A stretch of DNA of 64,000 nt. Origin: Haliscomenobacter hydrossis DSM 1100 (GTDB taxonomy: Bacteria; Bacteroidota; Bacteroidia; Chitinophagales; Saprospiraceae). The stretch covers positions 7,751,001 to 7,815,000 of the forward strand of contig NC_015510.1 in assembly GCF_000212735.1 (NCBI RefSeq), written 5' to 3'. The translations under genes were made by a program, and so were the position numbers. The notes under the pieces are model-generated. The model was not told the origin of the DNA and searched no databases. It saw nothing but the letters and a program-made list of their open reading frames with translations. Positions 28,041 through 37,054 of this stretch are shown piece by piece. Position 1 is the first letter of the stretch. Each line of letters starts with the position of its first letter.

Positions 28041-29669
28041 ATGCGTACCCCATTCTACATTTCCGCAATCCTCTGCTTTTGCCTGTACAACCTCTCGGCG
28101 CAAAACCCCAAAAATGCCACCACACTTCCCGATTGGAAGATCAAACCCAGCGAACTTAAGGTGCTCAACTCGCCCAACCGCGACATCAATTTGTCGATTA
28201 CCCCCAACGGGCGCTACCTGTATTTTATGAGTGGCCGTGGACTTCAGCCTTGGTCACAAACGCATTATACCACTTTTAGAGGTCGCCCCGAGGCGGACGG
28301 TGACGTTTGGTTTGCCGAAAAAAAGAATGGAGAATGGGGCCAGCCTCAATGTTTACAAACTCCGGTGAACACCGGCATGGGTGAAGACGAACCCAACATC
28401 TCCGCCGATGGCCAAACCGTGTATTTCCAAAGCTGGCGCAGCGACTGGGCTTACTCGGGTGGACCTTATTACCGCGCCGAACTACACGGTGATCGCTGGG
28501 AAAACCCGCGTGGTTTGGGCTCTGGCATCAACCGTTTTTTCCAAAGCACCGGATTTGCAACGGATGGGATGTCCATTGCACCAAATGGCCGGATCATGGT
28601 CATTGCTTGTGGGCCACAATATGATGGCCCTATGGATATCTTTATCAGCCGCCGGGACGAAGATGGGTTCTGGAGTGTACCCGAGCGCCTGGATGTATCA
28701 ACCCGGCAAGATGAGCGTTCGGTTTTTATTGGCGCCGACAGCAAAACCCTCTATTTTGCCTCGAATGGCTGGGGTGGGTTTGGCAAACTGGACATTTTTA
28801 AAACAACCCTCGAAGGCGGTGCCAGCACGGGTGAATTGATCAACATCGGCAAACCTTTCAACACCCCGGATGAAGATTACGGTTTTGTACTGGATGCCCC
28901 ACGTAACGACCTGTATTTTGTGCGTGAAGGAGACATTTATTACGCCAATCTGGGCGACAATGTGGACGCCCGTATCAAACCACAGCCCGTGGTCATCATC
29001 AATGGCCTGGTGCGGGAAAAAGGAAAGGGTTTTTTAGAATCTAACCTGTTTCTGCTACACAATGAATCCGATGAAATTTTCAGCAAAGCCCGCAGCAATG
29101 CCTTGAGCGGAGAATATTCAATGTCCTTTCCCCGCTACCCTGGGGAATTCACCATTCGTGTCAATTTTGCGGAAGGGTATCCATCCATTGAAAAAAAAGT
29201 TACCATCGATGATAAAACGCCCGAGGTCATCGAAATTTCTTTTGAAGTTGATCCCGCAATACCCGTGGCTGAACCAATAAAGCCAGTTGTCACAGTAGCT
29301 AAAACCCCCGAACCCAAAACGGAAGCCCCAACTCCATCACAAAATACTGCTGCAAGGGTTTTGTTTGCTTTTGACCAGGCCGTACTCAACGAAGCTGCAC
29401 GCCAGGAATTGGCCGCGGTAGCTGAAGCTGCCAAAAAAGCCAACCGCTACACCCTGACCATCATCGGGCATACCGACGATGCAGGTGCGGCGGAATACAA
29501 CCAACAATTGTCAGAACGCCGTGCCAAAGCGGTGGCAGACTATTTTGCTGCGCAAGGACTGACGGCAAAGATTGCGGCCAAAGGGGAGTTGGTGCCTGCC
29601 GTGACGAATGATTCGGAGGGGAATAAAGCGAAGAATCGGCGGGTGGAAGTGGTGTTGGAGGTGGAGTAG
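28041..29669 (+). CDS. OmpA-family protein with PD40/TolB-like propeller
   Basis: 542 residues. A signal peptide (MRTPFYISAILCFCLYNLSAQ) is followed by PD40/WD40-like blades (ISADGQTVYFQSWR, IAPNGRIMVIA, IGADSKTLYFASNGWGG). A carboxypeptidase-regulatory-like segment comes near residues 315-395, and the protein ends in an OmpA-C peptidoglycan-binding domain (TIIGHTDDAGAAEYNQQLSERR, NRRVEVVLEVE). It probably sits in the outer membrane or periplasm bound to peptidoglycan. The architecture is common in Bacteroidota, including proteins linked to gliding and T9SS (PorE-like). Confidence 0.9.
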   Translation: MRTPFYISAILCFCLYNLSAQNPKNATTLPDWKIKPSELKVLNSPNRDINLSITPNGRYLYFMSGRGLQPWSQTHYTTFRGRPEADGDVWFAEKKNGEWGQPQCLQTPVNTGMGEDEPNISADGQTVYFQSWRSDWAYSGGPYYRAELHGDRWENPRGLGSGINRFFQSTGFATDGMSIAPNGRIMVIACGPQYDGPMDIFISRRDEDGFWSVPERLDVSTRQDERSVFIGADSKTLYFASNGWGGFGKLDIFKTTLEGGASTGELINIGKPFNTPDEDYGFVLDAPRNDLYFVREGDIYYANLGDNVDARIKPQPVVIINGLVREKGKGFLESNLFLLHNESDEIFSKARSNALSGEYSMSFPRYPGEFTIRVNFAEGYPSIEKKVTIDDKTPEVIEISFEVDPAIPVAEPIKPVVTVAKTPEPKTEAPTPSQNTAARVLFAFDQAVLNEAARQELAAVAEAAKKANRYTLTIIGHTDDAGAAEYNQQLSERRAKAVADYFAAQGLTAKIAAKGELVPAVTNDSEGNKAKNRRVEVVLEVE

Positions 29670-29686
29670 GTGCAGTAGGTGCTAAC

Positions 29687-29948
29687 TTAACACGCATTTT
29701 TTTACCGCAGAGTAACGGAGTTGACGCAGAGTTTCGCGGAGTTTTTTAGGGGCACCTGTGGTGCAGAGAGGCCACGGAGGTCGCTATTTCCGAAAGTCCG
29801 GTCGTTACACTTTATCAAGTCCCATTATCCTGGACTAGATTTTATGAACCCCGAACTCCAGCCACCGCAGGTGGCAAACTCCTTAATACTAAAACTCCGT
29901 GGAACTCCGCGTGTACTCCGTTACTCTGCGGTAAAAAAACAGGGTTAA
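29687..29948. repeat. Long intergenic inverted repeat, family C copy 2
   Basis: The outer arms TTTTTTACCGCAGAGTAACG and its mirror and the inner GGCACCTGTGGTGCAGAGAG / CCACCGCAGGTGGC words match copy 1 at 13303-13576. It occupies most of the gap between the OmpA-like and SPOR genes. The rest of that gap (29949-30088) shows nothing recognisable. Confidence 0.87.
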
Positions 29949-30088
29949 ATTGAGATCGCTGTGGATATAAGTTATGCTTCATGTAGATAAAGTCCAAGCA
30001 TAGAACTCGTCCGTTAAATAAGGCCAGAGCAAGCCCTGGCCCCGGAAAGGCGAAACGAATGGCGGAAGAGAAGAACGATCTTTTTAGC

Positions 30089-30763
30089 TTATTCGACCAA
30101 TGCCAAGCCCTTGGCCGAACGGGGAAAACCTGTTAATTCGGATTGGTCGCGGTACTGCCGGGCGGCATCCAGCGATGCAAAAGGACCCAGCACTACTTTC
30201 CAGGGGGCCGTTCCACCCGGGCTTTGCACAATCCAGACCTGATAAGTTCCACGTTGCGCTTGCCACCTGGCCGCACTGGTTCGGGCATTCTCCAGAGAAC
30301 CGAAGGCTTCCAGTTGCAGGTAATCGGCGGTGGGGACAAAGACAGGGTCTGCTGCCTGGGCGATGGATAGTTGAGGGACTGCAGCCCGTTTTTGTTGTAC
30401 GTCATCTGGTTCGTCGAGTAAGCCATCTACTCTGATGGGGTCGTCTATCGGTCGCGTGGGGCGTATGTCCAGCGGAGCCGGCGCGCTGCCCGTTTTGATG
30501 TCCTGGCGCAGCGTTCGCGACGCACGCAACCACTTGGCCGTGCTGAGGTGAACAAAACCAGCGGTAAACATCGAAAATCCAATGGTAATCAAGCCGGAAA
30601 TCAAACCCAGGCGGCGCAGAAAATTCTCTTTCAAACGCTGCTGCATAGGCATGGCCGCAGTGACCATTTTGCGCACCACCGGGCGGGCATATCGCCCCAC
30701 CAACAGGCCGGCTCCAATGCTCAGAATGAGCTGAATAACGGTAAAAATGCTTTGTTGCGTCAT
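30089..30763 (-). CDS. SPOR-domain membrane protein
   Basis: 224 residues. Two N-terminal hydrophobic segments (residues ~8-25 and ~52-75) are followed by a Pro/Asp-rich linker. A C-terminal SPOR-like domain of ~75 residues follows (LQLEAFGSLENARTSAARW ... YQVWIVQS ... WKVVLGPFASLDAARQY). SPOR domains bind denuded peptidoglycan at division sites; here a cell-envelope role is inferred. It is divergent from the Cmr operon. A second SPOR protein lies at 46935-47531. Confidence 0.8.
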   Translation of the reverse strand: MTQQSIFTVIQLILSIGAGLLVGRYARPVVRKMVTAAMPMQQRLKENFLRRLGLISGLITIGFSMFTAGFVHLSTAKWLRASRTLRQDIKTGSAPAPLDIRPTRPIDDPIRVDGLLDEPDDVQQKRAAVPQLSIAQAADPVFVPTADYLQLEAFGSLENARTSAARWQAQRGTYQVWIVQSPGGTAPWKVVLGPFASLDAARQYRDQSELTGFPRSAKGLALVE

Positions 30764-31054
30764 GGGAAGAATGGTTTGATTGCTTGCTGTGCTTCAACTG
30801 CGCCATTCTGTTTTTTCGCTTCTGGGTAATAGACGGGGAAAGGAGGGGGAAACTTTCATGGGGGGAGAAAAAAAGTTGGAGTGGAATGATTCTGCTGGCG
30901 CGGCGCTTTCTACAATGCAGAATGGATAAAGGAGCGCCAAAAACTTGCACCATCGGTGCAAGAAACTTAGCCACCTACTTCGGTTCTCTTCTTTACTTAA
31001 CCAAAGAACTCCGTTTACTCATCAAGATAAAGATGCAGATGGCAATAAAATTCT

Positions 31055-31084
31055 TTCAATTGATTTTGATCTTCAATTGATTTT
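31055..31084 (+). promoter_or_regulatory. 13-bp direct repeat in the Cmr operon upstream region
   Basis: TTCAATTGATTTT occurs at 31055-31067 and again at 31072-31084, 17 bases start to start, ending 33 bases before cmr1. It includes the palindrome CAATTG twice and may be an operator or overlap the promoter. The rest of the 353-base divergent gap (30764-31116) holds a small hairpin (CTTGCACC-ATC-GGTGCAAG, 30944-30962) and no gene. Confidence 0.45.
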
Positions 31085-31116
31085 TATTTATATTGCATCT
31101 CGCGAAAAAAAAAGGA

Positions 31117-32079
31117 ATGGAAACAATAACATTCTTATGTAAGACAATCACCCCTATGTTCATTGCTGGTGCAGATGGGAAAACGTTAGAATTTCGGGCC
31201 AGTAGTCTGAAGGGGGCGATGCGATTTTGGTGGAGAGCATTTAACGCGCATATTCGAGTTGATAGTGATGTTTCGCCACATGGAGGAAAGCTGAATGAAG
31301 GCCTGAGGGATATTGAGTCTCGTATTTTTGGTGGAGCTGGTTCAAGTAACGTAGACGCCAAGCGTAGTTCATTTTCAATACAAGTCATGGAAATAGGTAG
31401 GGATGCTAATGGCTATGACTTGCTTCCTCACAGACCAACGAATTCCAAGCTCCAGGCTTTCCTGCCCGCTTCTACTTTTCAGGTCATCATCCGCATTCCC
31501 GAAAATTATAGGGTTGTTGCCAAATTGTTCGGTGATGAAGTAGAGGTTTTTAACCGAGATCGATTGGTAACCTTGTTTCAATTGACCAGTATTCTAGGGG
31601 GTATGGGAAAAAGAGTGCGCCGAGGTATGGGCAGTTGGCAGATTACTTCAGCTACCATTGACCAAACTCAATTTCCTTGCCTTGAGAACCCTCAAATCAA
31701 TGATATTTTTAGCCTGGTAAAAATACTGACGCCCCATTATGACTTACATTCAAGTGGTTCGATTGTGATGAATTTTTCAGGCAGAATGGATAAGTACCCT
31801 TGGGTGAGAAAAATCGAAATTGGAAAAAAACACACCTCTGCAGATTCCCTGCTTTATGACATCAGTGCTGCAACTCATTTACAAAAAAAACCAGGCTTGG
31901 AAGATGCTTACAATGCTTCAATGGGTCATGCGAAAATGGGACGTTTTGCTTCCCCAATTTATGTATCCGTTTTGCCGGATAACCGCTCTATTGTTACAAC
32001 TTTGAATACGATCCCTGATCGAGATATTCATTTGAGCAATCCAAACATACAAGACCAATTCAAGAAAAGTTTTTTATAA
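31117..32079 (+). CDS. cmr1: Type III-B CRISPR RAMP protein Cmr1
   Basis: A 320-residue RAMP protein and the first gene of the interference operon. The N-terminal ferredoxin-like motif TITPMFIAGADGKTLEFRAS and the Cmr1 signature SSLKGAMRFWWRAFNAH are clear, and a glycine-rich loop (GGMGKRVRRGMGSW) follows near residue 170. Cmr1 caps the 3' end of the crRNA-bound Cmr complex. The ATG at 31117 has an AAGGA just upstream; a TTG 24 bases earlier is less likely. The next gene starts six bases after the stop. Confidence 0.93.
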   Translation: METITFLCKTITPMFIAGADGKTLEFRASSLKGAMRFWWRAFNAHIRVDSDVSPHGGKLNEGLRDIESRIFGGAGSSNVDAKRSSFSIQVMEIGRDANGYDLLPHRPTNSKLQAFLPASTFQVIIRIPENYRVVAKLFGDEVEVFNRDRLVTLFQLTSILGGMGKRVRRGMGSWQITSATIDQTQFPCLENPQINDIFSLVKILTPHYDLHSSGSIVMNFSGRMDKYPWVRKIEIGKKHTSADSLLYDISAATHLQKKPGLEDAYNASMGHAKMGRFASPIYVSVLPDNRSIVTTLNTIPDRDIHLSNPNIQDQFKKSFL

Positions 32080-32085
32080 GCATAT

Positions 32086-33432
32086 ATGGAACAGGTGTTT
32101 AGTGTAGAAGCAAGGCAATATCGGTTTTTGGTAGACCGCATCAAATTGGCTTCATTTCGGGGTTTCCAAAATGAGGTGGAAATTCATTTTGAACCAGATT
32201 TGACCGTTTTCATTGCTCAGAATGGAGGAGGAAAAACGACGGTATTGGATGCCCTTTATGAGCATTTGCAGTTATTGGAGAAGAATACTTTTCAACCAGG
32301 TAAATACACCTCAATTCTGACTGGCAAAGATGTCAATGTTAATACGGACACTTTTAGTGAGCTGAATGCAGATTTTATCCTGGATTTTATGGATTATGAA
32401 CTGTTGGAGGAACCTGTAAGCATAGAAGAAAATGATGAAGATCAAGGCGGGGCGTTGCTAGAATACCGAGGTATACCCATCCACACGTCTTTTTATCTCA
32501 ACAAAGTGGCGGGAATTGATGGAATCAGCATCATTGATTCAGAGCAAAGCCTCTCACAAATTCGAGCCTTCAACAACCTCAAGCGAGAGCTATGCAATTT
32601 TCCCGTTTTCAAGTATTATCAACCAGGGGAGCGAAGTGGTAAAAATGCCAAGCAAGACTTCAAAAGCATCACGGATTGGATTGAACGTTGCCAAAAAATG
32701 GCTTACCAGGCCAAAGAAGATTCAAAATTTGAATCCAGACTGAAGTGGCTAAACGAGGCTATATCCACCATTTTAAAAGACGAGGAGTATGAGTACAGCG
32801 ATTTCAAGGTAAAATATACCGAAAGAGGAGACATACTCGAACTCACTAAACAACAACGTTTCAGTCCGGATAAATACACGTTCAGTATTGATCAGCTTTC
32901 CTCAGGTGAAAGAGCCTTGATCGGCATCGTGGCAGATTTGGCCATTGAACTTATTGAAAAAAATCCAAACTTTAGCAAGAATCCCATCAAAGAAGGCTTT
33001 GGCGTGGTGTTGATTGATGAGGTAGACGTGCATTTGCATCCAGAGTGGCAGTTGACCGTTGCTCAAAAATTGTGCGCAATATTTCCCAATGTACAGTTTG
33101 TAGTTACGTCACACAGCCCACTTGTACTCAGTAGCTTAACCACAAGACAAGTTCGGCAGATAACTGATTACCAAATTTTTGGAGTAGACAATGTTTATGG
33201 CAGAGATGCCTCCTATATCATCAAGGTTATCATGGAGGTGGCTAATGGCTCTTTGGCTGATGAAGTGAAAAAAATTGGTGATGAAATTGTGCAAGATAGG
33301 CTGAGTGAAGCAGAACAAAAATTGAAAGCGTTAATCACGGATATAAATTCAAAAGGTGAAGATGGTGAAAACCACCCGGATGTGTTGCGCTTGAGCAATT
33401 TAATGACTCGAAAAAAAATACTCAGTAGATGA
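32086..33432 (+). CDS. PtuA-like AAA/ABC-type ATPase (Septu / retron-Ec78 effector family)
   Basis: 448 residues. A P-loop near residues 44-52 (AQNGGGKTT) sits in an SMC/RecF-like N-terminus (IKLASFRGFQNEVEIHFEP). The ABC-type signature LSSGER is near residue 271, Walker B GVVLIDEVDVHLHP near 306-319, and a switch His in TSHSPLVLSS. The C-terminus (VYGRDASYIIK ... DEIVQDRLSEAEQKL) is like PtuA. PtuA and PtuB form the Septu nuclease complex and are also the effector of retron-Ec78. Its gene overlaps the HNH gene by 4 bases (ATGA) and lies inside the Cmr operon, so it should be expressed with it. A link to CRISPR immunity is inference. Confidence 0.85.
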   Translation: MEQVFSVEARQYRFLVDRIKLASFRGFQNEVEIHFEPDLTVFIAQNGGGKTTVLDALYEHLQLLEKNTFQPGKYTSILTGKDVNVNTDTFSELNADFILDFMDYELLEEPVSIEENDEDQGGALLEYRGIPIHTSFYLNKVAGIDGISIIDSEQSLSQIRAFNNLKRELCNFPVFKYYQPGERSGKNAKQDFKSITDWIERCQKMAYQAKEDSKFESRLKWLNEAISTILKDEEYEYSDFKVKYTERGDILELTKQQRFSPDKYTFSIDQLSSGERALIGIVADLAIELIEKNPNFSKNPIKEGFGVVLIDEVDVHLHPEWQLTVAQKLCAIFPNVQFVVTSHSPLVLSSLTTRQVRQITDYQIFGVDNVYGRDASYIIKVIMEVANGSLADEVKKIGDEIVQDRLSEAEQKLKALITDINSKGEDGENHPDVLRLSNLMTRKKILSR

Positions 33433-34118
33433 AGTATATTCAGAAGAACCCCACTGCTCCAGTTTACCTAACCCAGTGGATACAACAAAATCAAAAAAAA
33501 CTCACCGGAAAAGGGGGGGACGAGCAATGGAAATTTTTTAAAGGGGTAGTCAAAAAGCGCCTGCAAAAGCAATTACTCAAAGAACAAGGGCATATTTGTG
33601 CCTATTGTAATCAACGCATTCATGTGAGTCATCCCGAGGATGATCAACAAATGCGCATCGATCATTTAGAGCCAAAATCTCATCCACAAAGCCTGGATAA
33701 AGTTTTTGCATACAGTAATTTAGTTGGCTCTTGCTTTGGGAATGAACGAGAACCACAGCCGAAATCCTTGCATTGCGACCCCCGAAAGGCAAATTTATTA
33801 CTGCATCGCGATTTATTTCCTACGGATCCCCTCTGTGAAGACCAAATTGAGGTTGTTTTGCGTCCAGACGGTGCACAGCTTTTCGGAAAACGCGGCGATG
33901 TTGATGACTCAGTCCAAAACGTACTCAATTTAAACCATCCAAAGTTACAAGAATTACGCAAAAATGCCCTAGAAGCATATAATTCATTAGAAAACAATAT
34001 TACTCCATCTGAGGCTTTGGCATTAATTGAAGCATACCGAGATAAGGATGAGGATGAAAACTTTCGCCCATTCAGTGGCATCATCATCACCTATTTGATT
34101 CAGGAATACATCGCTTAA
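33429..34118 (+). CDS. PtuB-like HNH endonuclease (TIGR02646 type)
   Basis: 229 residues. The zinc/HNH core is complete: HICAYCNQRI (Cys57, Cys60), MRIDHLEPKS (His79) and YSNLVGSCFGNER, then Cys116 in KSLHCDPRK. The C-terminus has the IITYLIQEYI helix common in retron-type HNH proteins. PtuB is the nuclease subunit that works with the PtuA ATPase; in retron-Ec78 it has been linked to tRNA damage, and in Septu to nucleic-acid cleavage. Translation is likely coupled to the ATPase gene. All predicted catalytic residues are intact, so this should be an active nuclease. Confidence 0.85.
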   Translation: MKYIQKNPTAPVYLTQWIQQNQKKLTGKGGDEQWKFFKGVVKKRLQKQLLKEQGHICAYCNQRIHVSHPEDDQQMRIDHLEPKSHPQSLDKVFAYSNLVGSCFGNEREPQPKSLHCDPRKANLLLHRDLFPTDPLCEDQIEVVLRPDGAQLFGKRGDVDDSVQNVLNLNHPKLQELRKNALEAYNSLENNITPSEALALIEAYRDKDEDENFRPFSGIIITYLIQEYIA

Positions 34119-34145
34119 TTGATTCACCGCAACCCTACGAAAATT

Positions 34146-35963
34146 ATGAGCCAACATCTCTTTCTCTTCACCATAGGCCCGGTGCAATCGTTTATTGCAC
34201 AAGCACGCAAAACGATCGACCTCAAAGCAGGCAGCGATATTTTATCGAAACTTATTCAAGAGGCCATTAGTACCGCACAGTCTCAGTTTCAAGCTGAAAT
34301 CATTGTACCTTATGCAGCCCCAGATGGTTCATCCGCGTCGATGCCCAATCGGTTTCTAGCGCAAATAAACATTGCTTCTGGAAATTGCCGGGCTATGGGA
34401 ATTGCCATGCAACAAGTAGTAGAGGCCCGATGGAAATCTTTTGCTGAAGAAGCCCTTCAAAACATGAAGGTTGTGGATGCGGATGAAACCTTTATCCAGC
34501 GCTTTAAGGAGCAAATCAAACATAGTTTGGAAGTCTATTGGGTATTTGAACCTCTTGCCAATGAAGCAGATTATCGCCGAGCTTACCAAGCCATTGTAAG
34601 GAACATTTCGGCGATCAAAAATACCCGCATTTTTGGCTCATTGCCGCCGAATGAGAATGGTCGAAAATGTTCGATCACTGGAGAGCGAGATGCCTTGGTC
34701 TTCAACCATCAATTTCCTAGACCAAGTTATGCAGATCCTGTAAAAACAAAATTCTTGGTTAAAAGTCCAGTGCATTTGGGCGCAGGAGAGGGGCTTTCGG
34801 CAATAGTAGCAACCAAAAGATTCTATCAATTAAAAGGGTTTAAATCCACAGCTGGAATTGCTGCCATGGCCTTTTTGAATCAGGCGGAATCAAAAATGAG
34901 ACTGCAATTCGAAGGCTACCGTAAGCAGTTTCATGCCGATGATTGGGATGAACAACTCCTCTATACTGAAAACCTTACTACTGATTATTTCAAAAAGCAC
35001 CTCTCCCAACAATTGCCAGATAACATTACACCCGTGCTACTTCGACAATTGCTTAAAGAGCTTTGGGCAAAAGGAAAAGAACTGGGCTTTCCTGCCCAAA
35101 CGCCCTACTATGCGCTGCTTTCTTTTGATGGGGATCAGATGGGGCGCATTTGGGCTGGAGAGGAAAGTAGCCTAATGGATCAAGCCAATCTTAAGGCATT
35201 TCAAAAAAAGCTGGCTGAGCTTTTAGCAGGATTTGCCCGTAAAGCTAAAGATTACCTGGATGCTGGACGCGGACAAACCATTTACGCTGGAGGTGATGAC
35301 TTCACGGGCTTCATCAACCTGCATTACCTTTTTGAGACCTTACAATTCTTGCGCAATTTATTTCGCAACGAAGTGAGCCAGCCGATGGGCCTACCACATG
35401 AAATCAGCTTCTCGGCAGGTATCTGCATTGCTCATTACAAAACTCCATTGGGTGAAGTCGTGCGCAATGCCCAACTCGCCCAAGATCACGCCAAGGAAGA
35501 TGCCAGGCGCAATGCCTTTTGCATCCATACCATGAAGCGCTCGGGTGAAGTGCTACGAGCAAGCATACGCTGGGGTGATAACCAAGACGCGCTAAACAAC
35601 TGGACCGCCCTCCGTACTTGTGTCAACTACATGCAACAAGGATGTTTTTCCAATACTTTTATCGGTAGCATCACAACTGAACTTCTCGGGTTGATGGGCC
35701 GCCAGGGGAATCTTCCTGTTGAATTTTTACCCATGATAAAACTGGAGTTAAAGCGGCTCATTCAACGTGCCAAGATTGATGCAGGGATGAAAACCTATTT
35801 GCAGGCCAATCCCCAAGAAACTGCTGATGGCGTATTAGACAATATGAAAAAGGCGGTGTTGATTCTCCTGGAAAATAGTCCTGAAAAGAACAAACTTCAG
35901 AATGCCTTGAACATGTATCAAATTGCTGACTTCCTAAATCGACAACCCGATCATGCAAATTAA
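34146..35963 (+). CDS. cmr2: Type III-B Cas10 (Cmr2) with GGDD cyclase motif, no visible HD domain
   Basis: 605 residues. The protein opens directly with FTIGPVQSFIAQARKTIDLK, the first conserved block of Cmr2, and lacks an N-terminal HD nuclease. The palm domain carries YAGGDDF at residues 380-386, preceded by SFDGDQMGRIW, so cyclic oligoadenylate synthesis should be possible. The C-terminal D4-like helices are present. Cas10 is activated by target RNA in the Cmr complex. The ATG at 34146 is chosen over an upstream TTG at 34119. It overlaps cmr3 by 11 bases. Confidence 0.94.
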   Translation: MSQHLFLFTIGPVQSFIAQARKTIDLKAGSDILSKLIQEAISTAQSQFQAEIIVPYAAPDGSSASMPNRFLAQINIASGNCRAMGIAMQQVVEARWKSFAEEALQNMKVVDADETFIQRFKEQIKHSLEVYWVFEPLANEADYRRAYQAIVRNISAIKNTRIFGSLPPNENGRKCSITGERDALVFNHQFPRPSYADPVKTKFLVKSPVHLGAGEGLSAIVATKRFYQLKGFKSTAGIAAMAFLNQAESKMRLQFEGYRKQFHADDWDEQLLYTENLTTDYFKKHLSQQLPDNITPVLLRQLLKELWAKGKELGFPAQTPYYALLSFDGDQMGRIWAGEESSLMDQANLKAFQKKLAELLAGFARKAKDYLDAGRGQTIYAGGDDFTGFINLHYLFETLQFLRNLFRNEVSQPMGLPHEISFSAGICIAHYKTPLGEVVRNAQLAQDHAKEDARRNAFCIHTMKRSGEVLRASIRWGDNQDALNNWTALRTCVNYMQQGCFSNTFIGSITTELLGLMGRQGNLPVEFLPMIKLELKRLIQRAKIDAGMKTYLQANPQETADGVLDNMKKAVLILLENSPEKNKLQNALNMYQIADFLNRQPDHAN

Positions 35964-37050
35964 ACTCCGCGCTTTTGATACCCTCTTTTTTAGAGACGGC
36001 AAGCCCTTTTCTAGGGGCGAAGAAGTCTGGGCCAATGGTATGTTTCCACCTCCGCCAAGTGTGGTATACGGTGCCATGCGGACAGCCTTTTTTAGCCGAA
36101 ATCTGGATGCATTGCCTATGGCGGGTACCGACGATGATCCTAGTGCACAACTCAGCATCAATGCCTTGTTTTTGCATAAAAACGATAAGGTTTATTTACC
36201 TTGCCCTTATGATTTGGTGCAACGCAAAGGAGAATTGGACAACCATATTGGGCAATTGAATTTACAAGATTTCTCTAGCGTTAGTTCTTCTTTACCTAGT
36301 TCTTTTGCCTTATGCCCTCCACTGGGTTTTGCCCCTGCTATACCCATGGGGGGCAGACATTATGTGACGCTTGATGATTTTATTGCCTACATATCAGAGG
36401 CAAAAATACCGGAGCAATGTGTTAAAACCGATGTTTTTTTTGTAAAAGAACCCAAAATAGGGCTAACCCGAAGTACAGAAACAGGAAGCGCTGAAGAAGG
36501 AAAACTGTACCGGGTTGAACTCTTCCGTCCCCGTGCAGACACAGGTATTTTTATTGATTATTCTACGGATGGATCAGCGTTCTCGCTTCCGGATGCGGGG
36601 TTCTTTAATATGGGTGGAGAAGGTAAATCTGTACAGTATGCACTAGTTGAAAAAAAAGTGGAGATTCCGCGGCCTCATATTACAGGTAAACGATTCAAAA
36701 TTGTCGTGTGTACACCTGCATTTTTTGAAAATGGTTGGTTGCCGAGCGGGTTTTCTGAAAATCTGGAGGGGAACTGGTGCGGGCATTCCTTGAAAATACT
36801 GGCTGTTGCCCTGGATCGGCCTCTTCATTTGGGAGGCTTTGATATGAAAAACAACCGTCCAAAGTCCATGTCTAGGGCGGTTTCAGCAGGTGCGGTCTAT
36901 TACGTTGAAACGGAGGAGGAAGACGTAAACGCCGTTGCCAAATCGTTTCATGGACATTGTCTTTCTGAATTTGGGATGGATCGCCAGGGATATGGACTGT
37001 CCTTTGTAGGAAATATAAGCTCATCTGATCAACTTTCAAAAAACGCATAA
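35953..37050 (+). CDS. cmr3: Type III-B CRISPR protein Cmr3
   Basis: 365 residues. The opening LRAFDTLFFRDGKPFSRGEE and the proline-rich FPPPPSVVYGAMRTAFF are the standard Cmr3 N-terminus; KIGLTRSTETGSAEEGKLY and a glycine-rich loop follow. Cmr3 is the Cas5-like RAMP that holds the 5' handle of the crRNA and contacts Cas10. The start overlaps the end of cmr2, which suggests coupled translation. Confidence 0.93.
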   Translation: MQIKLRAFDTLFFRDGKPFSRGEEVWANGMFPPPPSVVYGAMRTAFFSRNLDALPMAGTDDDPSAQLSINALFLHKNDKVYLPCPYDLVQRKGELDNHIGQLNLQDFSSVSSSLPSSFALCPPLGFAPAIPMGGRHYVTLDDFIAYISEAKIPEQCVKTDVFFVKEPKIGLTRSTETGSAEEGKLYRVELFRPRADTGIFIDYSTDGSAFSLPDAGFFNMGGEGKSVQYALVEKKVEIPRPHITGKRFKIVVCTPAFFENGWLPSGFSENLEGNWCGHSLKILAVALDRPLHLGGFDMKNNRPKSMSRAVSAGAVYYVETEEEDVNAVAKSFHGHCLSEFGMDRQGYGLSFVGNISSSDQLSKNA

Positions 37051-37054
37051 ACCC

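Noticed and set aside
34146-34700. Search for an HD nuclease motif in Cmr2
   Set aside because: No His-Asp pair precedes the first conserved Cmr2 block, and the upstream TTG start would add only nine residues.
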